This document shows, one piece after another, positions 63,065 through 64,000 of a DNA stretch of 64,000 nt (position 1 is its first letter; each line of letters opens with the position of its first letter). The notes below the pieces were generated by a model. That model was not told where the DNA came from. It did no database searches and worked only from the letters and a program-made list of their open reading frames with translations. Origin of the DNA: Bradysia coprophila (lineage: Eukaryota; Arthropoda; Insecta; Diptera; Sciaridae); NCBI RefSeq assembly GCF_014529535.1, contig NW_023503746.1:868001-932000 (forward strand), written 5' to 3'. The position numbers were made by a program, and so were the translations under genes.

Positions 63065-64000
63065 CTACTCCTAACACATATAAAAGCATGGGAGCAGCTT
63101 CTAACGTTCAGTTTCAAGGCCTGTCACATTCCATCCGAAAGTAAGAAATCAGATAAGAAAAGAAGTCTTGCATCTATAGTCAAAGAAAATTTATCAAAAA
63201 TGACAATACCACATACAAGAAAGAGCAAATTCAAACCAGCCGAATTCTATAAACGAGTTGAGTCAAAGGTTGCAGACTTCGACATGAAAGGAGCTGTGAA
63301 GTTACTTAGTTCAGAAGACTCCTTTGCTTCTACAGACGAACATACAATAAATGAACTGAAAGCGAAACATCCGGCACCTTCAAGACAACTGAATTTACCA
63401 TTGCCTCCTTCAGATATACAAGATGACGAATGTTTTCAAGTGGATCCACAAAAAGTCAAAGATTCAATTATGTCCTTTGGAGCTGGATCAGCATCAGGCA
63501 TGGATGGTTTTCGTCCTCAATTTTTCAAAGATTTAATTTCTCAATCAGCTGGAAATTATGGACTGGAAGCATTGTCAGCAATAACGAAACTTTGCAATTA
63601 CATGTTATTGGGGAAAGTTACAGATTCGATATGCAAATACATTTATGGTGCGTCTTTATGTGCATTAAATAAGAAGAGTGGTGGAATTCGGCCTATTGCT
63701 GTTGGTATTGCTTTACGAAGACTGGTGTCTAAACTATGTTGCGCTCATGTTCGTGATGACCTTGGTGATTACTTACGTCCGAAACAAATAGGTTTTGGTA
63801 CCCCACAAGGATGCGAAGCAGGTGTACATGCAACGAGAGCTTTTGCAGAGAATGAGAAGAATTTTCAGAAAATACTACTCAAGATTGATTATAAAAATGC
63901 ATTCAATTCATTCGAAAGAGACGCGCTGTTGTCAGAAGTCCGTACTGTTACACCATCATTATTCAAATATCTCTGGCAATGTTACGCGAACACGTCTTAT
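63065..64000 (+). mobile_element. Non-LTR retrotransposon reverse transcriptase, cut by the window end
   Basis: An open frame runs from 63065 (first ATG 63200, MTIPHTRKSKFKPAEFYKRV) to the end of the window without a stop; 267 codons from that ATG. The order matches the start of a non-LTR reverse transcriptase. There is an N-terminal extension (KGAVKLLSSEDSFASTDEHT), then SFGAGSASGMDGFRPQFFKD, LCALNKKSGGIRPIAVGIAL, RPKQIGFGTPQGCEAGVHAT and motif A (ILLKIDYKNAFNSFERDALL) with the catalytic Asp. The catalytic Asp pair of motif C would lie beyond the window. It is intact as far as seen, unlike the R2-like relic at 38563-39725, and is not obviously the same element. Clade is uncertain because the endonuclease region is out of view. 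Confidence 0.85.
63079..63114 (+). promoter_or_regulatory. Core promoter (TATA plus initiator) before the reverse transcriptase
   Basis: TATAAAAG at 63079-63086 and an arthropod-type initiator TCAGTT at 63108-63113 put the A at 63110, 31 bases after the first T of the TATA box, the expected spacing. The first ATG of the reverse transcriptase frame is at 63200, leaving a leader of about 90 bases. Confidence 0.5.

Overview
The window reads as insect nuclear DNA, most likely from a dipteran, possibly a lower (nematoceran) one. It is AT-rich, its genes have many introns of about 55-70 bases, and the splice sites are ordinary GT/AG. The proteins are insect gut-type aminopeptidases N, a TMX1-like protein and Pex6. 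An R2-like retrotransposon relic and a dense load of small inverted-repeat transposons also fit. The species call is inference only.

Layout. 777-4334 (minus), 10030-15607 (plus) and 19189-22851 (plus) are three paralogous zinc aminopeptidases N of the M1 family. Each has a signal peptide, the GAMEN motif and the HEXXH-18-E zinc site. The first two end in a hydrophobic GPI-type tail; the third does not and is probably soluble. A large gene-poor, repeat-rich stretch follows (22852-31572). It holds hAT-type MITEs with 8-base target duplications, a 36-base minisatellite, a repeat family with GCCCCGTAC ends and 145-base internal tandem units, palindromes and a tRNA-like sequence. 31573-33033 (minus) is a six-exon gene for a 364-residue protein that I do not recognise. 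38563-39725 (minus) is a broken R2-clade retrotransposon tail. 41430-43816 (minus) is a four-exon TMX1-like ER thioredoxin gene. 46749-50221 (plus) is Pex6, the peroxisomal AAA ATPase, in seven exons. 54434-56446 (minus) is a two-exon gene for a 116-residue secreted cysteine-rich protein. At the right edge (63065-64000, plus) a non-LTR reverse transcriptase runs off the window, with a good TATA/Inr core promoter just upstream.

How the genes relate. The aminopeptidases form a duplicated cluster, one divergent from the other two, and would act together in digesting peptides at the gut surface and in the lumen. TMX1 (ER redox folding) and Pex6 (peroxisomal receptor recycling) are unrelated housekeeping neighbours. 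Between genes almost everything recognisable is non-autonomous transposon material, and some of it lies inside introns (third aminopeptidase, TMX1). I rebuilt the splice structures by eye. Exon lengths for aminopeptidases 1 and 3, TMX1, Pex6, the 364-residue gene and the small secreted gene add up to whole codons without internal stops. The second aminopeptidase has one junction that is one base out of frame. I found no obviously new multi-gene system. The most novel-looking items are the two unrecognised proteins and the transposon families.
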